Part shown: positions 36,673 through 46,723 of the stretch, piece after piece | Position numbering within the stretch: the stretch's first letter is position 1 | Layout of the letters: each line of letters begins with the position of its first letter | Assembly: GCF_002994745.2 (NCBI RefSeq) | Contig: NC_037092.1 | Location: 85,784,398-85,848,397, forward strand | Length of the DNA: 64,000 nt | Source: Rosa chinensis | Taxonomy: Eukaryota > Streptophyta > Magnoliopsida > Rosales > Rosaceae | Direction: 5' to 3' | The notes under the pieces: generated by a model | The model's input: the letters and a program-made list of their open reading frames with translations, nothing else | Database searches by the model: none | What the model was told of the DNA's origin: nothing | Program-made: the position numbers and the translations under genes

Positions 36673-38149
36673 TTGTAGTCTAAAGGGCAAAACAACAACA
36701 TAAGTTAGACGAAAGTGTTGGCTAAAACGTATAATAACAACAAATAAGTGTGGTTGGAATCAATCACAGACAATATAAAAAGACCTCATAAAAGACCTTT
36801 CACACAATACTTAAGTGTCGTATGTATGTACCCTAGAACGACACTTAATTGTTCTCTGATGCTCTTTACGACCACATATAATTGTCGTTTAAAGTAAATT
36901 AGCACAACCTTTAAATGTTGTTGTATGAGAGAAGACACTACATAAGAGTCTTCATATTTCTTATTTAAGGGCATTCACACCACACAAATAAGTCTTGCAA
37001 ATATGCTTCACACAATAGTATTTAAAAAATACTGTGGTTGTTTTGTTTATCAGACAATACAAAACTGTTGTTTGAATGCTTTTAAAGAAACAGATCACAA
37101 TGTTCCCAAAATGCAAAACTCATCAGACGACACAAGACTTTTATTTTTTTATGTCGTCTGAAAAATCAGACGACAGAACACTTCTGTCGTCTGATGCCCC
37201 CAAGAGACGACACCGTACTAGACGACACATTTTTGTTCGTTCAGACGACAGAACAGTTATGTCGTCTGATGCACTTTTTGGCATAGTGTAGTGATGAATT
37301 GATTGAATTTGTAAGAAAGAATGATAAATCTTGATATGGGTCTTTGTTGCTTTGAGAGGATTATTATAGTTTGAAATTTCATGCATCATTTGTTAGCTTA
37401 GCAATGCTGTTATTAATTGAGAACTTAGTTACTGAGAAGTTTCACAATATTGGTTGAGTTTAGATTCCAGATTTCTTGCTCTCTTTTTGAGATTTTTGCT
37501 TAACAAATACTCTGGTTTGTTGTAAAAAGATTTTTGCTTAACAAACTCTGGTTTGTTGTTTTCTTAGTCATGTTGGAAGTCATTGTGGTTGTAAGTATGT
37601 TTTGGAGTTTTGAATGCAATGCTGGAGGTTTGTTGATCTCTATATTGAGCAATATGTTTGAGCTTAGTGAATTCATTTCATATTGATCCACATAGGTTAA
37701 GAAAAATTGTTTTTTGTTCTCACAACACTTTTAAAAACAGTTTATCAAACACCTTAGTTGCTTCTTTTCACAGTAAGTTTGAAAGTGCTTCTTCCCACAG
37801 CACAGCAATCTCAAACTAAGCTTGAAGTGATTGACAGTGTAATAGTTGAGTGACCAAAGTGATATATTTTAAACTTCAGTGACCAAAGTGTCGAATGAGT
37901 CATAGTTGAGTGACCATTTGTGAAATTTTTCATTTTAGAAAATTAGACCTCAGAGCTTTTTTTATTTTATTTTTTTATTTGTTGATGCAAATAGCAATCA
38001 ACTAACATTAAACTTTATGAAAGTTACAGAACCCAGAAACTGAGTCAAGTAGTACAGAAACAAAGATGAACAAAGCAACATTAACTGGTGGGTAAGAAAC
38101 CAAACCCAAACAACAATATAAACGGAGAAACAAAGACAAAGATGACAAC

Positions 38150-38679
38150 AACAACAACAGGGACTCAAAACCAGGGGAGCCGAATCCATCCAAACCCCAA
38201 TCTAGCCAAGCAATTGACGTTGCCACAGTGATAGCGCCACCACGAACAAAATTCGCACCAATTTGCATGAATAACATCAAACCAGATTTGGAGAGCTTAG
38301 GAAGATACGGAAGTGATCCCGATCGAGAGCACCCGAAAATCCCAAGTCTAGACACATAAGAGGGAGCAATAAAGCTCAAATCATCATTAGAGAACATCTT
38401 CCACTGAAAAGCAGAATTTACTATTTCAGGAAACAGACTATAAATAGCCATTTCACCTTTCCTCTTCAGGAAGTTTCCAATTTCAATTAAAACCTAATTC
38501 CCAAATCCTCTCGACACGATGTGAAATTGAAACCCGTCTAGATTCACTTTAAATTTGCCACTTGGGGGAAATTCCCATCTAGCATTTGCTCCCCTACCAT
38601 TTCTGCTTTTATTCTTCTTCGAGTGTAACTTTTGGTATTCTTCTAACACATGCAATGAATGAACTCCCCACCCTGCCAT
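38150..38679 (-). pseudogene. LINE RNase H domain, decayed
   Basis: The minus-strand frame 38494-38679 contains WEFPPSGKFKVNLDG, the first strand of the RNase H domain (KVN-D-G pattern). After a stop and a frame change, the stretch around 38200-38290 carries GANFVRGG, matching the late RNase H motif ANF-V-R-R-G-N. Several lesions are present. Confidence 0.6.
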
Positions 38680-39005
38680 AATAACTTGTTACTTTATTCT
38701 CATATTGTCCAGAGAAGTGTGAAAAGCATTATGCGCACTGCTTGTTAATTAAGGACCTTCAAAACGTCTAGAATCCTGTCCTTGATAATTAGAGCTTCTT
38801 GATTTCTAGCTCACAAACCTGATGGACTGAACGACCAGAAACAAGCAATCACGCTGCACTTCTTAAATACATGGATACATGATTCCACCTCACAACGACA
38901 GAACACATATAGAAAGTCCTCCAGCCTCATCCTTTTCTTCCCAAAAGCTTCCTTAGTTGGAATTATATTTTTTTCTAACCTTCAAATGAATACCTGAATT
39001 TTGGG

Positions 39006-39251
39006 CTACACCCTAGCATTCCAAATCTTTCTCAACAAATTTTTCAAGTTCCCTTGAGCAGTAGAGGACGAAGCCTGCATGGGTAAAGAAACAGTACTCC
39101 ATGCAACATGATATCCACTCTTCACTGAATAATTCCCATGCTTATCAAATTGCCAAATTAATTTATATCTCGGGTTTCTCAAGCTCAAAGGGATCTTACG
39201 AAGCAAACGTATCTCATCTGGAGAATGCAACTTTACAAGATGCTCGATCAT
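39006..39251 (-). pseudogene. LINE zf-RVT linker region
   Basis: The minus-strand frame encodes LLRKIPLSLRNPRYKLIWQF and HGNYSVKSGYHVA, the conserved region between the reverse transcriptase and zinc-binding parts of plant LINEs (pattern I-P-L-S...KLIW...G-x-YSVKSGY). It is truncated at 39271, where the copia element begins. Confidence 0.75.
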
Positions 39252-39271
39252 CTACTTGTTTGAGTCCACAT

Positions 39272-39452
39272 TGTTGGCGTGAGTCATGCCATATAATTAG
39301 GATTGTGAATATTGTGTATTATTAAGATTATTTCTGTTGTAATTAGTTTCCTAATAGGTCTTGGAGTATCTTGTATAAATACTCCATTCTTGGAGAAGGT
39401 AAATATCATATCAGAAAATCTCAAATCTCTTATTCCTTTGTTCTTCTTGACT
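39272..39452 (+). repeat. 5' LTR of copia element 1
   Basis: 181 bp starting TGTTGGCGTGAG and ending TTCTTGACT, directly before the primer-binding site. The end is CT and not the usual CA, and both LTRs agree on this. Confidence 0.9.
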
Positions 39453-39464
39453 TGGTATCAGAGC
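39453..39464 (+). other. Primer-binding site of copia element 1
   Basis: TGGTATCAGAGC is complementary to the 3' end of plant initiator tRNA-Met and is the usual primer site in plant copia elements. Confidence 0.9.
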
Positions 39465-39761
39465 CGAGATCCGTTCGGACTCGGTTTGTTCTTTCCGCTG
39501 CGAATATAGGGTTCTTTTGATTCGGTCTTTTTTTTTATTTGGTTGAATTGGTTCTTTTAGTCGATTGATTCTCTTGCCTTGGTTCTTTTTGTCGAATTGG
39601 TTCTTTTGCTTCTGCAAGTCGTGAATTAGTTCTTTTGCTTCTACAAGTTGATTTCATCCTTTGTCCATCAGTTCATCCTTTTTGTTCTTGTGTCTGTCCA
39701 TATCCTTCCTGGTTCTTTGGTATTCTTTTTGTTACAATTTGTAGGGTCTGAGAAAAAAAAA

Positions 39762-39977
39762 ATGGTGGATTTGACTCTTACCGATAGGAATACTGGAGGA
39801 TCTCAGAACGGAGGGGTGAACTCTGTGGCCCGTGAGGTTGTGATTGTTCAGAATATGACTGATAATTCAAGTTTTGGTGTAAAGCTTGATGGCACCAACT
39901 CTGGTTGGAGAGGAGTTAATAATACTGGAGGACGTGGAGGACGTGGTGGTGGTCAAAGAGGCAAAGTGGCAGTCTAA
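39762..39977 (+). pseudogene. Copia gag remnant with large internal deletion
   Basis: A 71-codon frame starts at the ATG after an A-run and has a typical copia gag N-terminus (VKLDGTN, where gag normally continues Y-x-x-W). It jumps directly to a Gly/Arg-rich tail (GGRGGRGGGQRG) that normally lies near the zinc knuckle. The RNA-binding and capsid core are therefore missing, presumably several hundred base pairs. The stop at 39975-39977 abuts the protease frame. Confidence 0.75.
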
Positions 39978-41078
39978 TTGGTGCCAGAACCTGACTTCTA
40001 CGGCATTGCAGGGCAAGATCCCTCACAAGGTAATGTTTCCTTGACTAAGGAAACTCGAGGTAAAATTGGTGTTGCTTTACATGTTTCTGACTTTACTGGT
40101 AGTGATACATGGATAATTGATTCTAGTGCGTCTGTCCATATGACCTATGATAAGTCCTTCTTTATGTCTATGTCATCCCCTTCTATATCCCATGTTTCTA
40201 ATGCGAATGGTGCATCTTTTCCAGTCTTAGGTATTGGGTCTGTTCAGGTTACACCATCCATTGTATTGCATAATGTGCTTTATGTACCCTCATTGTCTCA
40301 TCATCTTTTGTCTGTATCCCAGTTGGGGTCACAAAATAAATGCTCTGTAACATTTTATCCGATGTATGTTATTTTTCAAAATCTGTGCACCAGGGTGATC
40401 ATGGGTAAGGGAGACCTGAGGGGGAGGCTGTTTCACTTGGATTGCATGTATGTAGAGCCAACACAAGCACCAGAACAGCCTTTGGCCCTGACATTGAATT
40501 CTGATAGATTGAGTGAGCTATGGTTGTGGCATAGGCGTTTGGGTCATCCGTCTTTTAGAGTTATGAAGAAGTCCATGCCTTCATTGTTTCTGGGAGTTAG
40601 TGAGTCTAATTTGCATTGTGAAACTTGTGCTTTGGCTAAGAGTCATAGATCTAGTTATCCTTCGAGTTTTCATTCTAGTACTATGCCTTTTGAGTTAATT
40701 CATTCAGATGTATGGGGTCCTTCTAAACATTCTACCCTTTCTGGAATGCGATATTTTGTGTTATTCATTGATGACTTTACTCGATTATCTTGGGTGGTTT
40801 TACTTAAGTCTAAAGATTCTGTTTTCTCTGCTTTTATAGCATTCCATAAGCTTGTTCGTACTCAATATGATGCTCATGTTAAGGTCTTTCGTTCCGATAA
40901 TGGGGGTGAGTTTGTCAATCATTCTTTTCATGAATATTTCCAACACCATGGCATAATACATCAAACTTCATGCCCACAAACACCTGAGCAAAATGGGGTG
41001 TCTGAACGGAAAAATCGTCATCTTCTGGACATGACTCGGTCTCTTCTACTTAGTGCGAACATGCCTAAGTATCTTTAG
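39978..41078 (+). pseudogene. Copia protease and integrase, truncated by stop
   Basis: A 366-codon open frame. The protease site reads WIIDSSASVHMT: the catalytic Asp is kept, but the Gly of the usual D-S-G is Ser (AGT, 40125-40127). The GAG-pre-integrase segment (LWLWHRRLGHPSF...CETCALAKSHR) gives the HHCC zinc site. The integrase catalytic core shows the first Asp in HSDVWGP, the second in RSDNGGEF and the Glu in NGVSERKNR. The frame stops at TAG (41076-41078), where related elements have the Trp of MPKYLWGEA. Confidence 0.9.
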
Positions 41079-41660
41079 GGAGAGGCCGTATTGTGTGCTT
41101 CTCATCTAATCAATCGTCTTCCGTCTGTCATTCTTCAAGGTCGTGTCGCCCTTGAGGTTCTATCTAACTATGTTTCTATTCCATCTTCTAATACTCTCAT
41201 GTTCGTGTCTTTGGTTGTATTGCTTATGTTCATCTATATAAGAATCAGAGGTCAAAGTTGGATGCTAGAGCCCTTAAGTGTGTGTTTGTGGGGTATGGTT
41301 CTCATCAGAAAGGTTACAAATGTTATCCCTCAATCCCAGAAGTTTTATGTCACCATGGATGTTACGTTCAGTGAAGATGCATGTTATTTTTTGCCTTCTG
41401 TGACTCCTCGTCAGGGGGAGAAGTCTTCTTATTATGAAGATTTGTTTTGTGGGCAAGATGGGAGACTGGCATCCGAGTTCTCAAGGCTGGAGTGTTTGGG
41501 AACGGAACTTGACAAAGAGGACAGCAGCCCACCGAACGGAGAAGAGAATCTGGGTAATCAGCTACTGACCAGTCTACCGGATCAATCTGACTAGTTAGTC
41601 GGAGAGGAAGTTCCCGATTCTGTTTCCAATGAAAATTTTCCTGATGTCGCCAATGCCGTT
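41079..41660 (+). pseudogene. Copia integrase C-terminal region, frameshifted
   Basis: After the stop the same frame continues AVLCASHLINRLPS. The conserved copia segments VHIYKNQRSKLDARALK and KFYVTMDVTFSED then appear in alternating frames, implying at least two frameshifts between about 41200 and 41340. The segment links to the reverse transcriptase frame beginning near 41661. Confidence 0.75.
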
Positions 41661-43565
41661 TTGAACAGTTCTTCTGTCTCTCCCTCTCTTTCAGTGGTCT
41701 CACCTACTCAGTCGTCACCCGAGGTATGTTCTAATCCTTCTTTATCTAATACTCCTTTTGTGTCAGCTAGTGTTCCATCTTCTGTGTCAGATATTGTTCC
41801 CACCAAAACTCTGCCTAGTTCTTTTGTGTCAGCTAGTGTTCCTTCTTCTGTGTCAGATATTGTTCCCACCAAAACTCTGCCTAGTCGTTCCACCCGTGGT
41901 CAACCCCCGAAGCACTATGAACCTACTCTAAGTGAAAAAGCTAAATACCCCGTTGCTAATTATGTGTCGACCCATAGGCTGTCTAAACCGTATGTAGCTT
42001 TTGTGAATCAATTATCTTTTGTGTCTCTCCCTAGTAAAGTGCAGGATGCAATTAGGGATGAGAAGTGGATGCAAGCAATGACAGTCGAAATGGATGCTCT
42101 TGAGAAGAATTGTACGTGGGATCTAGTATCATTACCACCCGGGAAGAAGACAGTTGGTTGTCGGTGGGTGTATACCGTGAAACACAATTCAGATGGATCG
42201 GTGGACAGGTACAAGGCAAGACTAGTGGCTAAAGGCTATACTCAGAAGTATGGAGTGGATTGTGATGAGACATTTGCACCAGTGGCCAAAATTAACACAA
42301 TTCGGGTACTTCTTTCGTTCGCTGCTAATCTTGATTGGCCTTTACAACAGTTTGATGTTAAGAATGCATTCTTGCATGGTGATCTGCATGAAAAGGTTTA
42401 TATGGATTTGCCTCCTGGATATGGTACTTCTACTGGAGAGCAGGTGGTGTGCAGATTGAAAAAATCTCTTTATGGTTTGAAGCAGTCTCCCAGAGCTTGG
42501 TTTGGCAGGTTCACCAAGTTCATGAAGAAAATTGGGTACCGACAGAGCAATTCAGATCACACCTTGTTCCTTAAACATCGATGTGGTAAAGTGACTGCCT
42601 TGATTATTTATGTTGATGACATGGTTGTGACAGGTGATGACTTTGAGGAGATTCAAAGGTTACAAGGTCAGTTGTCTTTAGAATTTGAGATGAAAGATTT
42701 GGGTAATTTGAAATATTTCTTGGGAATTGAAGTTTCTCGTGGGAAGGATTGTATTGTGTTGAGTCAGAGGAAGTATGTTCTTGACTTGCTGGCAAAAACA
42801 GGTATGCTTGACTGTCAACCTGTTGATACTCCTATTGAGCAAAACCATCGGTTAGCAGAGTATTTGGATCAAGTACCTACGAATAAAGTAAGATACCAGA
42901 GTTTAGTTGGCCGGTTGATTTATTTATCCCACACTAGACCAGATTTAGCCTATGCAGTTAGTGTGGTGAGTCAGTTTATGCATAATCCCAGTAAGACTCA
43001 TATGGATGCTGTATTTCGTATTTTGCGGTATTTAAAGTCTGCTCCAGGGAAGGGATTACTCTTTTCAAAACACAGTCACTTGGATATTTTCGGGTACACA
43101 GATGCGGACTGGGCAGGTAATATTATAGATTGCAGGTCTACTTCGGGCTACTTTACATTTGTAGGTGGTAACTTGGTTACTTGGAAGAGCAAGAAACAGA
43201 AGGTGGTGGCTCGTTCTAGTGCAGAAGCAGAGTATAGAGGGATGGCCCGAGGACTTTGTGAGATGTTGTGGTTGAGAAATTTGTTGAGGGATTTGGGATT
43301 CAAACAGAAAAAGGCTATGCCGCTTTATTGTGATAATAAGGCTGCAATTGAAATTGCTCACAATCCTGTTCAGCATGATCGCACGAAGCATGTGGAGGTA
43401 GATCGACACTTCATTAAAGAGAAGCTGGATGGACAGATCATTATGTTTCCCTTCATTCCTACTGGAGAACAGTTTGCGGATATTCTTACAAAGGCTCTCT
43501 CGAGTAAAGCCTTCTATGACTCACTTGACAAGTTGGGCATCCGTGATCTGTATGCACCAACTTGA
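41661..43565 (+). CDS. Copia reverse transcriptase and RNase H, intact frame
   Basis: A 634-codon frame without stops. A Ser/Pro/Thr-rich N-terminal linker contains a 22-residue tandem duplication. The RVT_2 domain begins near residue 125 (MQAMTVEMDALEKNCTWDLV) with GCRWVYTVKHNSDG, RYKARLVAKGYTQ, QFDVKNAFLHGDL and LKQSPRAW. The catalytic YVDDM box is kept. The RNase H part has YTDADWAG, TSGYFTFVGGNLVTWKSKKQ, SSAEAEYRGM, YCDNKAAI and KHVEVDRHF. The frame ends just before the purine tract of the 3' LTR. The ATG used lies inside the original polyprotein, so this is the open part of a broken gene. Confidence 0.9.
   Translation: MNSSSVSPSLSVVSPTQSSPEVCSNPSLSNTPFVSASVPSSVSDIVPTKTLPSSFVSASVPSSVSDIVPTKTLPSRSTRGQPPKHYEPTLSEKAKYPVANYVSTHRLSKPYVAFVNQLSFVSLPSKVQDAIRDEKWMQAMTVEMDALEKNCTWDLVSLPPGKKTVGCRWVYTVKHNSDGSVDRYKARLVAKGYTQKYGVDCDETFAPVAKINTIRVLLSFAANLDWPLQQFDVKNAFLHGDLHEKVYMDLPPGYGTSTGEQVVCRLKKSLYGLKQSPRAWFGRFTKFMKKIGYRQSNSDHTLFLKHRCGKVTALIIYVDDMVVTGDDFEEIQRLQGQLSLEFEMKDLGNLKYFLGIEVSRGKDCIVLSQRKYVLDLLAKTGMLDCQPVDTPIEQNHRLAEYLDQVPTNKVRYQSLVGRLIYLSHTRPDLAYAVSVVSQFMHNPSKTHMDAVFRILRYLKSAPGKGLLFSKHSHLDIFGYTDADWAGNIIDCRSTSGYFTFVGGNLVTWKSKKQKVVARSSAEAEYRGMARGLCEMLWLRNLLRDLGFKQKKAMPLYCDNKAAIEIAHNPVQHDRTKHVEVDRHFIKEKLDGQIIMFPFIPTGEQFADILTKALSSKAFYDSLDKLGIRDLYAPT
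41757..41888 (+). repeat. 66-bp in-frame tandem duplication
   Basis: Two adjacent 66-bp units encode FVSASVPSSVSDIVPTKTLP plus two residues each, nearly identical in DNA. The duplication keeps the frame and lies in the unstructured linker before the reverse transcriptase. Confidence 0.9.
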
Positions 43566-43572
43566 GGGAGAG

Positions 43573-43753
43573 TGTTGGCGTGAGTCATGCCATATAATTA
43601 GGATTGTGAATATTGTGTATTATTAAGATTATTTCTGTTGTAATTAGTTTCCTAATAGGTCTTGGAATATCTTGTATAAATACTCCATTCTTGGAGAAGG
43701 TAAATATCATATCAAAAAATCTCAAATCTCTTATTCCTTTGTTCTTCTTGACT
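43573..43753 (+). repeat. 3' LTR of copia element 1
   Basis: 181 bp, differing from the 5' LTR by two G/A substitutions (GGAATATC for GGAGTATC, and ATATCAAAAA for ATATCAGAAA). It is followed by CACAT (43754-43758). Confidence 0.9.
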
Positions 43754-44207
43754 CACATCAATAAATCATTTACTGTCAGCCCTTCCAAACCCTCCATCTC
43801 CTTAGAAAAAGACCTGAATGTATAAGGCCTAGGAATCTAAGGGTCGAACCCAACCGAGATGTCAACTCCGTTACCCACCTAAAAACTTATTCCCTCCACT
43901 AAGAGCTCCTTCCCCTTTATCGAGCTTCTCCAAGTATAAGAGTCAGCCGAATCGACCGAAGCATTAAGAAAATCACCAAATGGATAGTATTTAACTTTCA
44001 GGGTTTCTAGCAAGAGGTGAATTAGGAGAATGAATCAATCTCCATCCTTGATTGGCCGAGAGAGCTTGATTGAACAATTCCATGTTTCGAAACCCTAGCC
44101 TTCCCTCATCTTCAAGAACACACACATTTTATCCCAAGCAACCCGATGGATCTTCCTCCCATTTTCAGAATCTTCCCACCAAACTCCGACATAAATCTAT
44201 GCCTCTC

Positions 44208-44447
44208 CTAACACAAGTGTTTAGGTAACTTGAAGCAACTCATGACGTAGGTAGGCACTGCTTGAACAACTGCCTTAGTCATCACTTCTTTCCTTGCCGT
44301 ATGTAGGGTTTGATCCTTCCAACTTTTCATTTTATTTATTGTCTTCACCATGATGAACCGAAAAGCTTCTGTTTTTGTGTAACTTACCTCGGTCGAAAGA
44401 CTCAAATACTTATCATGTTTTATAAACCCTTGTAACTCCCAGAACAT
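44208..44447 (-). pseudogene. LINE reverse transcriptase C-terminal region
   Basis: The minus-strand frame has the plant LINE pattern: KYLSL, then KMKSWKDQTLHTARKEVMTK, then AVVQAVPTYVMSCFKLP. This matches the K-Y-L-G-L-P...GWK...L...G-R-E-V-L-I-K-A-V-A-Q-A-I-P-T-Y consensus. The catalytic YADD box is upstream and absent, consistent with 5' truncation. Confidence 0.85.
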
Positions 44448-44522
44448 ATGCTAACTCCTCCTAAAAATTCAAAGCAACATTTTTGGAAAATGACATGCCG
44501 CTCTAATTAAAGAAGTAGGGAT

Positions 44523-44771
44523 GTGAAAATTGATGATGAAGATCAAGCTTTGATTTTGCTATACTCTTTGCCTCTTTCTTTTGACAATTTTGTCGACACC
44601 ATGTTGTACGGAAGGGAGGCTGCCTCTTTAGAAGATGTCAAAGCAGCTTTAAGTTCTAAAGAACTAAAGAACAAAGTGTCAGAGAGCATGAATGATAATC
44701 AAGAACATGGTTTGATAGTTCAAGACAGAGAAATAGGCAATCATAGAGGAAGTTCGAGATCTAAGTCTTGA
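44523..44771 (+). pseudogene. Copia gag core fragment
   Basis: 82 codons with the UBN2/Retrotran gag signature: IDDEDQALILLYSLP, then F-V-D-T-M-L-Y-G-R and LEDVKAALSSKELK. The start codon is internal to the original gene. The frame ends at a stop before the zinc-knuckle region. Confidence 0.85.
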
Positions 44772-45129
44772 ATTAGAAGAGGTAAATGCAACTATATATC
44801 GTAACAAAGAAGGTCATTAGAGGCCTGGATGCCCTAACTCAATGATAAAGGAATGCAAGTCTTTTGAAAAATATTATGGTGATGATGCAAATTATTATCT
44901 AATTGATGGTTCTACTTTTGATTTTGCATTAGTTGGTAGTGATTCTTCTGTTAATGTTTTGTTGCTTGATTCAGCTTACTCACACCATATGTGCTTCTTG
45001 AACAGGGACTAGTTTGACACTTGTTAGTCTATTGATGGAAGATCTGTGTTTATGGGGGACAATACTCATAATAAAGTTATGGCGATTGGAACAATTTGAA
45101 TTAAGATACATGATGGGATTATTAGGACT

Positions 45130-45447
45130 TTGACAAAGGTTAGACATGTCCCAGATTTCAAGAACAATTTGATATCTTTGGGTACTCCTGATTCACAAGG
45201 CTATAAGTTTTCGTCTCAAGGTGGAGTTCCAAGAGCTAGTAGGGGTACTCTTGTTGAGATTCAGGAAAAGTTGATTTGCCATAACCTCTATGTACTTCAG
45301 GGTATAACCGTTATTGGTGCTCCATTAGTTGCCTCTTCATCAAGTCCTTATTTAGATATTGGTACATGTGTATTTGCTGAGGGTCAGTTTAATCAGTTTT
45401 GTGAAGATTTGATAGTGAGGGACCACACTAACTTGAAGACACCATGA
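45130..45447 (+). pseudogene. Copia protease to pre-integrase fragment
   Basis: The frame encodes TKVRHVPDFKNNLISLGTPD and SQGYKFSSQGG, the conserved copia segment between protease and integrase. The protease Asp region upstream (DSAYSHHMC) is separated by stops. Confidence 0.8.
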
Positions 45448-46179
45448 ATAAAAGTTGCAAAACATATTTGTGGATCCCTCATAGAGAAAGCGCTTTGCAT
45501 GCTTTCTAAATTGGATAAGTCTAAGGCCTCGGTGCTGAATCTATTAGTTCCTCTACTTGGTTAAGTGGTCTCCATCCCTCAATATTTTGTATGAAAACTT
45601 CACGTAAGGTATTGTTTGGTACTCATGTTGATTATTCAGATAATAGTTGTCCTATTGGTACTCATGTGAGTGATGGTAAACTTGAGTGGAGGGAAAAATT
45701 TGTATTCCATGGATTTGCAAATGGGGTGAATACTTATGACTTGTGGTGTGTCCAGTCTAAGTCACCCAAATTTGTAATCGTCAAGTTATGAACTTTGAAG
45801 AGTATGCCATGCGGCGTTTATTGATGTAGTTTTAGCCCGCGGTGTTTGTAAGCATGTGGAGCTTGTTCAAGCTTAAGAGAAAGTGTCGGAGTACATTTTT
45901 ATTCAGCCTAGTCAAGAGGTGCTTATTTTTGTTGGTGATATGGAAGAGAAGCAACTTTAGGAGTGGTGAATATAGCGTTAGTGAATACAACGTTGCATTG
46001 TATGAAGAAATTCAATTTGAGTCATCCAATTTTGATCAAGCCAGTTCCTTTTTGCAAGTTCAAGTTTGGCTTGGGCTTCATTGCTATTCGTAATTAGTAC
46101 CATTTAGGGTTTGATGGAGGAGACTTCGAGGTGATTTTTACTTTGGAGATTTTTGGTTAATTTAAGCCAAGGTAGAGAT

Positions 46180-46723
46180 TGTTGGTTTACGGCTTAAATT
46201 AATAAGCCCATCAATTATTATCTTTTAGACTAAGCCTACATAATTAACCTAATCCGATTAGGGTTTGGAGTTTGGCTCATGCACAAATAGATATATTATT
46301 TCCATCACCAATTAAAGCGTAAGAGAGAAAAAAAAGAGCCGCAGCTGAGGGTTATTGAGAAATAGCCGCAGCTTTGGGTTCTAAAAAAAATTTACCTTTT
46401 AGTTTGTTGCTTTTGTTCTTGTGACTTGTGAGCGACAATATATATTCGAGGTAGTTGTTCTTCTATTTGGTGGTCTTTCTAATTCCGTGAGTGTATTCAT
46501 GTGTAATTGGGATTTAAGTTTGAGTGTTAAACACCTTGTAATCTCCTTTTGATCGATATTAGTGGAATCTTCTTACCGTTTTCACATGTAGATGTAACCC
46601 TTTGATTTTGGGGTGAACCACATAAATTTTTGGCCTTCTGGATTTTTCTATTCATTTATCTTTTTTATATTTTGATACTTGATAATTGTTTGACACTTCC
46701 GCACTACGGGTTTTCCAATAACA
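46180..46723 (+). repeat. 3' LTR of decayed copia remnant
   Basis: The block starts TGTTGGTTTACGGC and ends CCGCACTACGGGTTTTCCAA plus TAACA, a typical copia LTR end. It lies downstream of copia coding remains and a purine-rich stretch. No partner LTR is in the window. Confidence 0.6.

Larger units (their letters stand above)
30467..37288. mobile_element. CACTA transposon carrying host gene exons (Pack-CACTA)
   Basis: The termini are perfect inverted CACTATGCCAAAAAG, with a 3-bp duplication TAG (30464-30466 and 37289-37291). Subterminal zones (30480-30570 and 37120-37270) contain many CAGACGACA motifs in both orientations, typical of CACTA elements. No transposase (TNPD/TNPA-like) frame is visible in 6.8 kb. 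Instead the interior has intron-like AT-rich sequence and recognisable exons of a DEAH-box helicase (32841-33212) and an alpha-amylase (36070-36168), plus a CT-rich 5'-UTR-like segment (30880-31540). Two tandem repeats also occur: about 77 bp (30598-30750) and 109 bp (36455-36672). Confidence 0.9.
29586..37932. mobile_element. Mutator-like element split by a CACTA (MULE B)
   Basis: Inverted termini of over 110 bp (29586-29700 and about 37815-37932) share CACAAATGATCACTCAACTA-type sequence and the phrase CATTCGACACTTTGGTCACT. They are flanked by a 9-bp duplication TTTTAGAAA (29577-29585 and 37933-37941). Removing the CACTA inside leaves about 1.5 kb. No transposase frame is present. The extreme ends are imperfect (GGGAGAATTCC versus TGAAAAATTTC), so the outer base may be off by one or two. 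Confidence 0.85.
39272..43753 (+). mobile_element. Ty1/copia retrotransposon with internal gag deletion
   Basis: Two 181-bp LTRs (39272-39452 and 43573-43753) differ at only two positions. The flanking target duplication is CACAT (39267-39271 and 43754-43758). A tRNA-Met-type primer site TGGTATCAGAGC lies right after the left LTR, and a purine tract (GAGGGAGAG) precedes the right LTR. Domain order is gag remnant, protease, integrase, reverse transcriptase and RNase H, as in copia. Gag is mostly deleted, integrase has a stop and frameshifts, and the reverse transcriptase/RNase H frame is intact. It is inserted into the minus-strand LINE. It could only move with proteins supplied elsewhere. Confidence 0.95.
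37957..44519 (-). mobile_element. LINE (minus strand), 5'-truncated and split by copia
   Basis: A T-rich tract at about 37957-37980 is the complement of the 3' A-tail. Minus-strand coding pieces follow in LINE order from right to left: reverse transcriptase C-terminus (44208-44447), zf-RVT/linker region (39006-39251), and RNase H (about 38150-38679). The copia element 39272-43753 interrupts it, with CACAT duplicated at the junctions. The 5' end stops at about 44519 against a copia remnant. Frameshifts and stops make it non-functional. I could not define its own target duplication. Confidence 0.75.
44520..46723 (+). mobile_element. Decayed copia remnant with 3' LTR
   Basis: Copia pieces lie in order with many stops and frameshifts: gag core (44523-44768, KIDDEDQALILLYSLPLSFD...TMLYGREAASLEDVKAAL), a remnant after the zinc knuckle, protease (LLLDSAYSHHMCFLNRD near 44965), the pre-integrase region (VRHVPDFKNNLISLGT, 45139-45190), and the integrase end (DGKLEWREK and SKSPKFVI, 45670-45780). 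Most of integrase and all of the reverse transcriptase are deleted. The 3' LTR is 46180-46723. The 5' LTR and gag start are missing at the LINE junction. Confidence 0.8.

Noticed and set aside
37925..44535. GAAAATT as target duplication of the minus-strand LINE
   Set aside because: Seven AT-rich bases present on both sides can occur by chance, and the left copy overlaps the MULE target duplication.
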